Part shown: in pieces, positions 25,730 to 33,637 of the stretch
How the letters are laid out: every line of letters begins with the position of its first letter
Position numbering within the stretch: the first letter of the stretch is position 1
Assembly: GCF_001425025.1 (NCBI RefSeq)
Contig: NZ_LMDE01000011.1
Location: forward strand, 473,341-537,340
From: Nocardioides sp. Root122
GTDB taxonomy: Bacteria > Actinomycetota > Actinomycetes > Propionibacteriales > Nocardioidaceae
Length of the DNA stretch: 64,000 nucleotides
Reading direction: 5' to 3'
Translations under genes and position numbers: made by a program
The notes under the pieces: generated by a model
Told to the model about the DNA's origin: nothing
What the model saw: the letters and a program-made list of their open reading frames with translations, nothing else
Database searches by the model: none

Positions 25730-25818
25730 GAGTGCCGCGAGGAGCCGACGGGGCTGGGGGCGTGCGGCCGTGCCAGCGGTGCGCGGACGGTCGTGACCTC
25801 GTGCGGAGCCCCGGTCAT
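25726..25818 (-). CDS. Possible 30-aa leader peptide for the DUF2254 gene
   Basis: A frame of 30 codons starting MTGAPHEVTTVRAPL and ending SSRHS. GAGAGGA sits 7 bases before its ATG, a good ribosome binding site, whereas the DUF2254 ATG itself has none; the two overlap by ATGA. This fits a leader that delivers ribosomes to the membrane-protein gene, or a real small protein. The rest of the 317-base gap up to 26046 shows no gene and no riboswitch that I recognise. Confidence 0.45.
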   Translation of the reverse strand: MTGAPHEVTTVRAPLARPHAPSPVGSSRHS

Positions 25819-26046
25819 GGATCCGTCCTCTCGGAAGTCGGGTGCCTGTCACACCCGTGCTGCTGGGTCGGCGCGGCGCCGCAGGCGAGTCCACGGCTGC
25901 GCGCCCGTTGCCATCCTCGCTCGTCCCGGCCCGCCGAGGTGCGACGTCCTCGCGACACTTCGGCGACAAGGTCGTGACAGGCGTTGAACCCGCGGCCGGT
26001 GGGCTGGTTGCATCGACGGCCCCCGACGTGAATGTGGTGAACACCC

Positions 26047-27576
26047 ATGGCAACCGACGACCAGTGGCAGTGGCTCTCGACGGTCGAGGAGACCATCAAC
26101 TCCGCCTTCGACCCCGTCGCCAGCGCGGTGACGTCCGTGATCTTCTACGCCCCGACCGTCGGCGGGGTCACGTTCCCGCTGATCGTGCTGTGGCTGGTGG
26201 TCGCCGCGATCGTGTACACGATCCTGTTCAGAGGCATCCAGTTCGTCTCCTGGCGCACCAGCTTCGACCTCGTGCGGGGCAAGTTCTCCCGGGCGAGCGA
26301 CCCCGGGGAGGTCACCCACTTCCAGGCGCTCTCGTCTGCGGTGTCGGGCACGGTCGGTCTGGGGAACATCGCCGGCGTCGGTGCCGCGGTCACGATCGGC
26401 GGGCCGGGAGCGACGTTGTGGATGATCGTCGCCGGGCTCTTCGGCATGTGCACGAAGTTCGTCGAGTGCACCCTCGGCGTGAAGTACCGCGAGGTGCACG
26501 AGGACGGTTCGGTCACCGGCGGACCCTTCCGCTACCTCCCGGTCGCCTTCGAGCGCTTCGGCAGCAGTGCGTCACGCACCCTGACGCTCGTCTTCGCCGT
26601 GGCGCTGTTCCTGTTCGGCGCGGTCGGCGGCAACATGTTCCAGGCCAACCAGACCTTCGCCCAGGCCCGCGAGGTGACCGGTGGTGACGACGGCTACCTC
26701 GGCTCGTCCGGCTCCGCGCTCATCTTCGGGCTGGTGCTCGCGTTCCTCGTGGGAGCCGTCATCATCGGGGGGATCAGCTCGATCGCGCAGGTGACGTCGC
26801 GGCTGGTTCCGGCGATGGGGCTCCTCTACCTCGGCACCTGCCTGCTGGTCATCGCCGGCAACATCGTCAACGTGCCCGCCGCGGTCGGGGAGATCGTCTC
26901 CGGTGCCTTCGCCCCGGAGGGGGTCGCCGGTGGTGCGATCGGCGTCCTCATCATCGGGTTCCAGCGCGCGGCCTTCTCCAACGAGGCCGGCGTGGGGTCG
27001 GCGCCGATCGCGCACTCCGCGGTCAAGACCAAGCACCCGGTGAGCGAGGGCTTCGTCGCCCTGCTCGAGCCCTTCATCGACACGGTCATCATCTGCACCC
27101 TGACCGCGCTCACGATCGTGATCGCGGATGCGCCCTACTACAGCGAGCAGCGCGACGTGGTGGCCAACGGCGGCCCGACACCCGATGGTGTGGTCGTCAC
27201 CTCGCGTGCCTTCGAGACCTTCCTCCCGCAGTTCCCGGTCATCCTCGCGATCGCCGTGGCGCTCTTCGCGTTCTCGACCCTGATCACCTGGTCCTACTAC
27301 ACGATGAAGGCCTGGACCGAGATCTTCGGGCGCTCGAAGCGGAGCGAGACGACCTTCAAGGTCGTGTTCTGCTGCTTCACCGTCATCGGCAGCGTCATCA
27401 CCTTCACCTCGGTGCTCGACTTCGCCGACTCCATGCTGTTCGTGTGCGCGATCATCAACCTGCTGGGCTGCTACATCCTGCTGCCCAAGGTGCGCGACGA
27501 GCTCCGGTCCTTCCGAGAGGGCCGGCGGGACGGCAGGATCACGGAGGTGCCGGTCGAGGAGCGCGCCACGACCTGA
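26047..27576 (+). CDS. alsT: Alanine/glycine:cation symporter (AGCS family)
   Basis: Sodium-coupled amino-acid transporter, 509 residues, about ten membrane helices. Family landmarks: FQALSSAVSGTVGLGNIAGVG near residue 100, LWMIVAGLFGMCTKFVECTLG, GGPFRYL, and GFQRAAFSNEAGVGSAPIAHS near residue 310, which lines the substrate site. Substrate (alanine, glycine or both) is not set by sequence. The upstream 300 bases show no glycine riboswitch. It is convergent with the PAP2 gene, with a 10-base gap. Confidence 0.93.
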   Translation: MATDDQWQWLSTVEETINSAFDPVASAVTSVIFYAPTVGGVTFPLIVLWLVVAAIVYTILFRGIQFVSWRTSFDLVRGKFSRASDPGEVTHFQALSSAVSGTVGLGNIAGVGAAVTIGGPGATLWMIVAGLFGMCTKFVECTLGVKYREVHEDGSVTGGPFRYLPVAFERFGSSASRTLTLVFAVALFLFGAVGGNMFQANQTFAQAREVTGGDDGYLGSSGSALIFGLVLAFLVGAVIIGGISSIAQVTSRLVPAMGLLYLGTCLLVIAGNIVNVPAAVGEIVSGAFAPEGVAGGAIGVLIIGFQRAAFSNEAGVGSAPIAHSAVKTKHPVSEGFVALLEPFIDTVIICTLTALTIVIADAPYYSEQRDVVANGGPTPDGVVVTSRAFETFLPQFPVILAIAVALFAFSTLITWSYYTMKAWTEIFGRSKRSETTFKVVFCCFTVIGSVITFTSVLDFADSMLFVCAIINLLGCYILLPKVRDELRSFREGRRDGRITEVPVEERATT

Positions 27577-27586
27577 GTGGTCCGCG

Positions 27587-28477
27587 TCATCGTCCCGGGG
27601 CAGCACCGACAGGACGGCTGCCTGCGTCGGTGCCGACCGCCATCGGCCCTGCGAGCTGTGCATACGTGGTGACCGCCAGCGCCGATGCCAGCCCGATCCC
27701 GGCCATCACCACCCCCGCGTCGAGGAAGCCGTCCCAGCCGCCTCCCGGGCGGACCCCGACGGCGACCAGGCCGGCGACAGCCAGCACCACGCCGGTGGTG
27801 GCGAAGATCCGGTGGGGGCGCGCGGGTGCGATGCCGCGCATCCCTCCTCGCAGCAGGCTCCAGACGGCGAGCACGGCAGTACCCCACACCAGGGACACCA
27901 GCAGTGCGCCGATGATGTCCGAGGGTCGGTGCCAGCTCGCCACGAGCGTGGCGGCCGCGGTGACGGTGATCGCGCCCGAGCCGACGAGGGAGACCGTGGT
28001 GCGGGCTGCGTCGGGGGTGACGAGCAAGGCGGCGAACACCAGCGAGACGACGACGGTCGCATGGCCGCTGGGGAAGCTCTCGACGGTCAGGTAGCCGTGG
28101 TCGGGACGGTCGATCAGGGCCTTCATCGCCTGGGTCGTGACGTTGGCACCCAGGACCAGCGCGACAGCCGCGGCGGCCGCGGCGTACCGCTCGCGCACCA
28201 CGGCGGTGCCCACCAGGACCAGCACGGCGACCGCGATCGAGCCCAGCGAGACGTTGCCCAGGACGCCCACCAGCCGCCGCGTCGTCGCCTCGTCGCCGGC
28301 CACGACGTCCATGCCCACCTGGTCCAGCGACTGCCCCAACCGCGTCTGCTGGCTCCGGTCACCCAGCCAGACGAGGGCGACCGTGCAGAGCAGGCCCACT
28401 CCGACGCACGCCGCCGTGCTCCTCCAGCGCCGCCAGTGCTCGGTCAACCGCTGCGGTCCTCCGAGGTCCGGGTGCAT
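27587..28477 (-). CDS. PAP2-family membrane phosphatase
   Basis: Membrane phosphatase of 296 residues with about six helices. The three PAP2 motifs are present: KALIDRPDHGYLTVESFPSGHAT (motifs 1 and 2 with catalytic His) and SWHRPSDIIGALL (motif 3). Substrates in the family are lipid or polyprenyl phosphates; a role in undecaprenyl-pyrophosphate recycling or phosphatidate hydrolysis is possible. Two extra C-terminal helices follow the catalytic core. Confidence 0.88.
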   Translation of the reverse strand: MHPDLGGPQRLTEHWRRWRSTAACVGVGLLCTVALVWLGDRSQQTRLGQSLDQVGMDVVAGDEATTRRLVGVLGNVSLGSIAVAVLVLVGTAVVRERYAAAAAAVALVLGANVTTQAMKALIDRPDHGYLTVESFPSGHATVVVSLVFAALLVTPDAARTTVSLVGSGAITVTAAATLVASWHRPSDIIGALLVSLVWGTAVLAVWSLLRGGMRGIAPARPHRIFATTGVVLAVAGLVAVGVRPGGGWDGFLDAGVVMAGIGLASALAVTTYAQLAGPMAVGTDAGSRPVGAAPGR

Positions 28478-28597
28478 GCCGCCATCGTGGCACGCGGTGG
28501 TGTGCCCGCTGCGTGGTCCACGAGGTCAGCGACCCTCGCGCCGGGTCTCGGCCCTGGCGTCGGGCACGTCTTCGGCGGCCGGTCGGCGGGAGGACCC

Positions 28598-29155
28598 TCA
28601 GGGCGTACGCCACTCGTCCGCGAGGAGGGCGAAGACAAGCTGGGTGACCCACTCGCCCTTGAAGAACGCACCGTCGACGAACCGGGCCTCCTGGCGGAAG
28701 CCGAGGCGCCCGAGGAGGCGGGCGGAGGGGTCGTTGCCCTCCACCACGACGGCGACGATCCGGTGGAAGCCGAGGTCGTCGAAGCCGAGGCGCAGCATCG
28801 CGGTGGCGGCCTCGGCGGCGTACCCCTGTCCCTGCACGTCCCGAGCGAAGGCGAAACCGACCTCGCCCTGGCCGTCGGAGGCCCACTTGAGCAGGACCTC
28901 GCCGATGACGCGGCCTGTTGCCCGCAGCTCCACCGCGAGGACCAGCCACTGGCCGTGCGCCACCAGCTCGGTCTGGGTGAGCTTGACCCGCAGGGTCTCC
29001 TCGGTCGCCTCGCGGTCGCGGACCGGCCACGGGACGTAGCGCACCACCTCGGCGTCGCCGTGGAAGCGCGCGAGGTCGTCGAGGTCGTCCATCCGGTGCG
29101 GCCGCAGCACCAGCCGCTCGGTCTCGATCGGGAGGCCGAGCTCCAGGCCGCTCAC
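28598..29155 (-). CDS. GNAT acetyltransferase (RimJ/RimL type)
   Basis: N-acetyltransferase of 185 residues. It starts LPIETERLVLRPHRMDDLDDLARF, typical of RimJ/RimL-like GNATs, and carries the CoA-binding core GYAAEAATAMLRLGFDDLGFHRIVAVV with NDPSARLLGRLGF. The GTG at 29155 overlaps the stop of the VOC-protein gene (GTGA). Its last ~50 bases recur as a damaged copy at 19485-19535. The acceptor amine is unknown. Confidence 0.88.
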   Translation of the reverse strand: MSGLELGLPIETERLVLRPHRMDDLDDLARFHGDAEVVRYVPWPVRDREATEETLRVKLTQTELVAHGQWLVLAVELRATGRVIGEVLLKWASDGQGEVGFAFARDVQGQGYAAEAATAMLRLGFDDLGFHRIVAVVVEGNDPSARLLGRLGFRQEARFVDGAFFKGEWVTQLVFALLADEWRTP

Positions 29156-29568
29156 AACGAGAAGTGTCCCGGTGCCAGGCTGCGCAGCACGCAGAACTCG
29201 TTGCCCTCGGGATCGGCGAGCACCGTCCAGGACTCCTCGCCGCTCTGCCCGATGTCGGCGCGGGTCGCCCCGAGGGCGAGGATCCGGTCGACCTCGTCCT
29301 CCTGCGGCACGTCGACGGGGGAGACGTCGAAGTGGATCCGGTTCTTGGCCACCTTGTCCTCCGGGACCTGCGCGAAGAACATCGTCGGCACGACCGGACC
29401 CGACCGGACCGCCTCGAGCAGCGCGGCGTCGTCGGGTGGCGACGCGGCGATCTCGATCAGGCCGGGCTCCTGGTGGATGACGACCCAGCCCAGGACGGCG
29501 CACCAGAAGGCGGAGAGCCGCTCGGGGTCGTGGCAGTCGACGGAGATCTCGGTCATCTGGGAGGCCAT
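29152..29568 (-). CDS. VOC/glyoxalase-like protein
   Basis: Vicinal-oxygen-chelate protein of 138 residues of the Glyoxalase_6 type common in actinobacteria: EISVDCHDPERLSAFWCAVLGW at the N-terminus, VAKNRIHFDVSPVD in the middle and WTVLADPEGNEFCVLRSL at the C-terminus. Metal-ligand positions are suggested by the His of RIHFDV and the Glu of GNEFCV. An internal ATG at 29556 is an alternative start. Stop overlaps the GNAT start, so the two form an operon. Confidence 0.85.
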   Translation of the reverse strand: MASQMTEISVDCHDPERLSAFWCAVLGWVVIHQEPGLIEIAASPPDDAALLEAVRSGPVVPTMFFAQVPEDKVAKNRIHFDVSPVDVPQEDEVDRILALGATRADIGQSGEESWTVLADPEGNEFCVLRSLAPGHFSL

Positions 29569-29625
29569 ACGAGCGATCCAAGCACGCCCGGTCGCGCGGA
29601 GCGGCCCGTCCCGCCCGACGCCGCG

Positions 29626-29988
29626 CTACGGCGCGCCGGTGGCGTCCAGCGTGTCGGCGACCGCCGTGCCGATCGCGCCGTGGCGGACGAGGAAGGCGCG
29701 CTCGTCCAGCTTCTTGCGGCGCATCCACGTCGTCACCTCGGTGTTGCACTTGCTGGCGTTGCAGGACCGGCAGGCGGGGACGACGTTGGTCAGGGTGTAG
29801 CGGCCACCGCGCGAGATGGGCAGCAGGCAGTCCTTCTCCCACGGCCCGGTCGGCGAGCCGCAGTAGGCGCAGCCGGCCCAGGCCTCCTGGAGGGCCGCCC
29901 ACTGGTCAGGGGTGAGGTCGTGCTCGACCGCCGCCATCCGTCGCCGCCGACGGCGTGCGTACGTCGCTGCCCGGCTGCGTGCTGCCAT
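29626..29988 (-). CDS. HNH endonuclease-like protein with Cys at the catalytic position
   Basis: Protein of 120 residues with a highly basic N-terminus (ARSRAATYARRRRRRMA) and an HNH-type zinc domain: CAYCG and CRSC ligand pairs around KDCLLPISRGGRYTLTNVVPAC. HNH enzymes normally have Asp-His at this spot; here it is Asp-Cys, so activity is doubtful. I recall actinobacterial relatives with the same change. No adjacent restriction or phage genes. Confidence 0.75.
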   Translation of the reverse strand: MAARSRAATYARRRRRRMAAVEHDLTPDQWAALQEAWAGCAYCGSPTGPWEKDCLLPISRGGRYTLTNVVPACRSCNASKCNTEVTTWMRRKKLDERAFLVRHGAIGTAVADTLDATGAP

Positions 29989-30024
29989 GGACGGAGCGTA
30001 GACCGGACGGCGGCCCTCGCGGTC

Positions 30025-30927
30025 CTACCGCGCGGCGTGCTCCCGGGCGATCGCCGCGCCGAGGCGCGCGTTGTGCTCGACGAGCGCGATGTTGGCCTTC
30101 AGCGACGCCCCGTCCGTGATCTCGACGATGCGACCGAGGAGGTACGGCGTCGCGTCCTTGCCGCGGATGCCGAGCCGGTCCATGTCGGCCAGGGCCTGGT
30201 CGATGATCGTGCCGATCTCGTCGGCTGGGATCTCGGCGGCCGCCGGGATCGGGTTGGCGACGACGACGCCGCCGTCGAGGCCGAGGTCCCACTTGGCCCG
30301 CATGAGCGATGCGACCTCGGCCGGGCTGTCGACGCGCATCGGGGCGGCGAAGCCGGACGAGCGCGAGAAGAACGACGGGAACTCGTCGGTGCCGTAGCCG
30401 AGCACCGGCACGCCGAGGGTCTCCAGCTTCTCGAGGGTCAGGCCGATGTCGAGGATGCTCTTCACGCCGGCGCAGACCACCGCGACCGACGTGGTCGACA
30501 GCTCGGTGAGGTCCGCCGACACGTCGTACGACGTCTCGGCGCCGCGGTGGACGCCGCCGAGGCCGCCGGTGACGAACACGCGGATCCCGGCCAGGGCCGC
30601 GAGGCGCATCGTCGACGCGACGGTCGTCGCGCCGTGCAGGCCGCGCGAGACGACGTAGGGCAGGTCGCGGATGGAGACCTTGATGACCGAGTCGTCGGAG
30701 GCGAGCAGCTCGAGGTCGTCGGCGGAGAGGCCGATGGTCGGCCGCCCGTGCAGCACCGCGATGGTGGCCGGGACCGCACCACCCTCGCGGACGATGCCCT
30801 CGACGGTGCGGGCCATCTCGACGTTCTGCGGGTAGGGCATGCCGTGGCTGATGATCGTGCTCTCCAGCGCGACGACCGGTTGTCCGGACGCCAGCGCGTC
30901 GCGCACCTCGTCAGTGATCGTCAGCAT
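30025..30927 (-). CDS. psuG: Pseudouridine-5'-phosphate glycosidase
   Basis: Splits pseudouridine 5'-phosphate into uracil and ribose 5-phosphate, acting after the kinase. It has 300 residues with family motifs VVALESTIISHGMPYPQNVE, FVTGGLGGVHRGAE, VVCAGVKSILDIGLTLE and VVVANPIPAAAEIP; the Lys of VKSILD is the expected Schiff-base-type residue. The ATG at 30927 lies inside the end of psuK (17-base overlap), so kinase and glycosidase are made together. Confidence 0.95.
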   Translation of the reverse strand: MLTITDEVRDALASGQPVVALESTIISHGMPYPQNVEMARTVEGIVREGGAVPATIAVLHGRPTIGLSADDLELLASDDSVIKVSIRDLPYVVSRGLHGATTVASTMRLAALAGIRVFVTGGLGGVHRGAETSYDVSADLTELSTTSVAVVCAGVKSILDIGLTLEKLETLGVPVLGYGTDEFPSFFSRSSGFAAPMRVDSPAEVASLMRAKWDLGLDGGVVVANPIPAAAEIPADEIGTIIDQALADMDRLGIRGKDATPYLLGRIVEITDGASLKANIALVEHNARLGAAIAREHAAR

Positions 30928-31837
30928 CGGTGACCTCTCTCGGAGTCGGGGGTGCGAAGGCGGCCATCGCCTCGGCCAGGTCGGGGCGGACGGTGTGGGG
31001 GCTCGTGATGGTCGCGGCCGCGGCGCGGTGGCCGTCGCGGGCGGCCTCGACCGGGTCGGCGCCGCGGAGCCAGGCGGCGATCCAGGCCGCGAGCATCGCG
31101 TCCCCGGCGCCCGTCACGTCGACGACCTCGACCGGGATCGCGGGCAGGTGGACAGTCGGGGCGTCCTCGCTGCAGACGTAGGACCCGCGGCCGCCCTCAC
31201 GCATCCACACGTGGCGGACACCGCGGTCGTAGAGGTCGTGGACCGCGGCCCACGGGTCGCCCGGCCGTCCGACCAGTGCGCCGATCTCGTCCGAGTTGGG
31301 CGTCACGAGGAAGAGGTCCTGGACCTCGCCGCTCAGTCGTGCAGCCTTCGCGACGGAGACCGGCTCGAAGGCGACAGGGACGCCGGCCGCGGCGGCCGCG
31401 GCGCGCACCTTCGCCACCTGGGCCGCAGCGAGGTTGCCGTCGACCACGACGAGGGCGGCGTCGTCGAGGTGCAGGGTGTCGAGCTCGAGCGCGTCGACGA
31501 CCGCCATGTCGGAGACCGCCGAGACGAGCTCGCCGCGGTCGTCGAGGACAGCGGTGTAGGTGCCGGTGCGGCCCGGCACACGACGTACGGATGACACGTC
31601 GGCGCCGCAGGCCGCGGTCACCCGCAGCGCCTCGTCGCCGAAGGCGTCGTCACCGACCGCCGACACCAGGCGCACCGGCGCGCCCAGCAGGCCGAGGCAC
31701 GCGGCGATGTTGCGGCCGACGCCGCCGGGTGAGATCCGGGTGTGGCCGGGGTTGCTGGTCCCCGGCACCAGAGGCGCGGACGTGCGCGCGACGACGTCCA
31801 TGTTCGTCCCACCGACGACCACCACCCACTGGTTCAC
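30911..31837 (-). CDS. psuK: Pseudouridine kinase (PfkB family)
   Basis: Ribokinase-like enzyme of 308 residues phosphorylating pseudouridine. N-terminal VVVVGGTNMDVVART and GHTRISPGGVGRNIAACLGLLG, C-terminal PfkB signature VVDVTGAGDAMLAAWIAAWL with the catalytic Asp. The assignment to pseudouridine rather than another sugar rests on the overlapping psuG. The GTG at 31837 is preceded by CAGGAT 6 bases upstream. No pseudouridine transporter is obvious; the nearby MFS permease is of the CynX/NimT type. Confidence 0.9.
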   Translation of the reverse strand: MNQWVVVVGGTNMDVVARTSAPLVPGTSNPGHTRISPGGVGRNIAACLGLLGAPVRLVSAVGDDAFGDEALRVTAACGADVSSVRRVPGRTGTYTAVLDDRGELVSAVSDMAVVDALELDTLHLDDAALVVVDGNLAAAQVAKVRAAAAAAGVPVAFEPVSVAKAARLSGEVQDLFLVTPNSDEIGALVGRPGDPWAAVHDLYDRGVRHVWMREGGRGSYVCSEDAPTVHLPAIPVEVVDVTGAGDAMLAAWIAAWLRGADPVEAARDGHRAAAATITSPHTVRPDLAEAMAAFAPPTPREVTDADDH

Positions 31838-31881
31838 GCGCAGATCCTGACAGAGCCCCGGTGCGCGCGTACGGTCGATGC

Positions 31882-32082
31882 ATGATGTGGCTCGCGGGGG
31901 TCCTGGTGGTCGGCGTGGTGCTGTTCCTGCTCGATCGCCGGCAGAGCAGGCGCGAGCGGGAGGACCTCGCCCGGCCCGGCATCCCGGTCCGGCGCGCACA
32001 GCCCCGCCGCGGGGTGGGCCACCTCGGCGAGGCCCCGGCGGGGACCCACCACCGCCTCGGCGGCCGCCGCGCCGACGACTGA
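31882..32082 (+). CDS. Small membrane protein (66 aa)
   Basis: A 66-residue protein with one N-terminal membrane helix (MMWLAGVLVVGVVLFLLDRR) and a basic cytoplasmic tail. A TACGGT hexamer ends 6 bases before the ATG and no ribosome binding site is seen, the pattern shared by many neighbours. Its own start resembles that of the protein at 59084 (MMWLFAVLVV). It is divergent from psuK. Function unknown. Confidence 0.6.
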   Translation: MMWLAGVLVVGVVLFLLDRRQSRREREDLARPGIPVRRAQPRRGVGHLGEAPAGTHHRLGGRRADD

Positions 32083-32089
32083 GGTCGGC

Positions 32090-33295
32090 TCAGATCTCGT
32101 CGTCGACGTACGACGGTCGCGCGACGCGCAGGCCGGCGAGGGTCAGCGGCACCGAGGTGAGGGCGAGCAGCACGATGACCAGCGACCAGCCGCCGGTGGC
32201 GTCGTGGATCAGCCCGACCACGAAGGGGCCGATCGCGGCCAGCGCGTAGCCGATCGGCTGCACGAAGCCCGAGAGCTGCGCGGTGACCGACGGGTGGCGG
32301 GTGCGCGCGGTGATCAGCGCGATCGCGGTGGGGAAGGCGAGGCCGGACAGGCCCAGCAGCAGGGCCCAGAGCCACGGCACCGTGGCGGGCGCGAGCAGCA
32401 GGCCGAGGTAGCCCAGGGCCAGGGACACGCCGAACGACACCATCCATGCGTGCAGTCCCTGACTGCGTGCGATGACGGTGGGCATGGCCAGGGCGCCGAG
32501 GATGCCGACACCGGAGAGCAGCGCCTGGAGCGCCCCCGCGGTGGAGGCGGACAGTCCGGCGTCGCGGTAGATCTGGGGCACCCAGCCGAACTGGACGTAG
32601 GCGTGCATCGACTGGACGCCGAACAGGACGGTCAGCGCGACGGCCGTCGGGGAGTGCGCGATGCGACCGCTCGGAGGCGCGTCGCCGCTGACGTCGTGCT
32701 CGGCGGGTGAGCGGCGTTCGTGCAGCGCGAGCCAGCCCCACAGCGGGAGCGCGACCAGGAGGAGCACGCCCCACATGCCGAGCCCGGTCCGCCACGAGTC
32801 GGTGGACTCGGTCACCGGTGCGGTCGCGAGCGCACCGATGGTGCCGCCGACGACGAGACCGGTGCCGTAGACGGTCATCAGCACCACGGCGTGCCCATGG
32901 GCCTTGACCCAGGCCGGGACCAGGACGTTGCCGACCGCCATGCCGGCCAGCGCGAGCACCGAGAGGAGGAGGAAGAGCGGGACGCTGTCGGTGGTCACCC
33001 GGAGCAGCAGGCCGACGGCCGCGGCCACGAGACCGATCGCGATGCCCGTGGTCATCCCGACGCGGCGTGCGAAGCCCACCGCGAGGGCACCGACGAGCCC
33101 GAAGCACAGGCCCGGCAGGCCGGTCATCGCGCCCGCGACGCCGGCACTCATGCCGAGCCCGTGGCGTACCTCCTCCAGCACCGGGCCGGGCGAGGACGCA
33201 CCGGGTCGCAGGTTGACCGAGACGAGGACGACGGCCGCGAGCAGGATGCCGAACGGGAGAGCGGAGGAACGGGGGCGGGCATCAGCGTCGGGCAC
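32090..33295 (-). CDS. MFS transporter, CynX/NimT family
   Basis: Twelve-helix transporter of 401 residues beginning near LPFGILLAAVVLVSVNLRPGASSPGPVLEE, the start signature of CynX/NimT-like permeases (cyanate or nitroimidazole resistance relatives). SGFVQPIGYALAAIGPFVVGLIHDATGGW closes the C-terminal half. GTG 33295 is chosen since a TAGAGT hexamer (33304-33309 on the minus strand) lies 8 bases upstream; GTG 33301 is the alternative. It overlaps the 3' end of the DUF3054 gene by 14 bases. Confidence 0.85.
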   Translation of the reverse strand: MPDADARPRSSALPFGILLAAVVLVSVNLRPGASSPGPVLEEVRHGLGMSAGVAGAMTGLPGLCFGLVGALAVGFARRVGMTTGIAIGLVAAAVGLLLRVTTDSVPLFLLLSVLALAGMAVGNVLVPAWVKAHGHAVVLMTVYGTGLVVGGTIGALATAPVTESTDSWRTGLGMWGVLLLVALPLWGWLALHERRSPAEHDVSGDAPPSGRIAHSPTAVALTVLFGVQSMHAYVQFGWVPQIYRDAGLSASTAGALQALLSGVGILGALAMPTVIARSQGLHAWMVSFGVSLALGYLGLLLAPATVPWLWALLLGLSGLAFPTAIALITARTRHPSVTAQLSGFVQPIGYALAAIGPFVVGLIHDATGGWSLVIVLLALTSVPLTLAGLRVARPSYVDDEI

Positions 33296-33614
33296 GTGCA
33301 CCGACTCTAGGCAGCAGGAGCAGGAGCCCGAGGACGAGGGTGGCGACGACGACGAACGCGGTGGCGGTGCCCTGGCCGCTGGCCTGCCGCAGCACCATGC
33401 CGCCGACGAGCGCGCCGAGCCAGACGACGACACCCGAGCCGATGGCCGCGGGCGGCCTGCGGGTCAGGGTGAGCACGACCCAGGCGACCAGCGTGCCGAC
33501 GAGGAACGGCCAGGCTGTGGTCCACCAGCCGCCGATCGTCAGCGAGCCGTAGTGGCTGAGCCGGCCGATGACGGCGAACAGGCCGACGAGGAGGAGATCG
33601 ACCGCGAGCCACAT
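33282..33614 (-). CDS. DUF3054 membrane protein
   Basis: Membrane protein of 110 residues with four hydrophobic helices, opening MWLAVDLLLVGLFAVIGRLS and containing WPFLVGTLVAWVVL, matching DUF3054, of unknown function and common in actinobacteria. TAGGGT (33622-33627 on the minus strand) lies 7 bases before the ATG, so expression is probably leaderless. Its end overlaps the MFS gene. Confidence 0.85.
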   Translation of the reverse strand: MWLAVDLLLVGLFAVIGRLSHYGSLTIGGWWTTAWPFLVGTLVAWVVLTLTRRPPAAIGSGVVVWLGALVGGMVLRQASGQGTATAFVVVATLVLGLLLLLPRVGARARR

Positions 33615-33621
33615 GGACCCG

Positions 33622-33631
33622 ACCCTAGAGT
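33622..33631. promoter_or_regulatory. Overlapping divergent -10 elements
   Basis: The ten bases ACCCTAGAGT hold TAGGGT on the minus strand (33622-33627, 7 bases from the DUF3054 ATG) and TAGAGT on the plus strand (33626-33631, 6 bases from the lysoplasmalogenase ATG). The two hexamers share two base pairs, and only 23 bases separate the start codons. Confidence 0.55.
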
Positions 33632-33637
33632 CACCGC

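Noticed and set aside
25819..26046. Glycine riboswitch before the amino-acid symporter
   Set aside because: No GGAGA-type conserved core or paired aptamer pattern could be found in this gap.
31878..32249. Alternative reading of the small gene at 31882 in another frame (ATG 31878)
   Set aside because: That frame is Pro/Arg/Gly-rich without structure, whereas the 31882 frame gives a normal membrane helix and basic tail.
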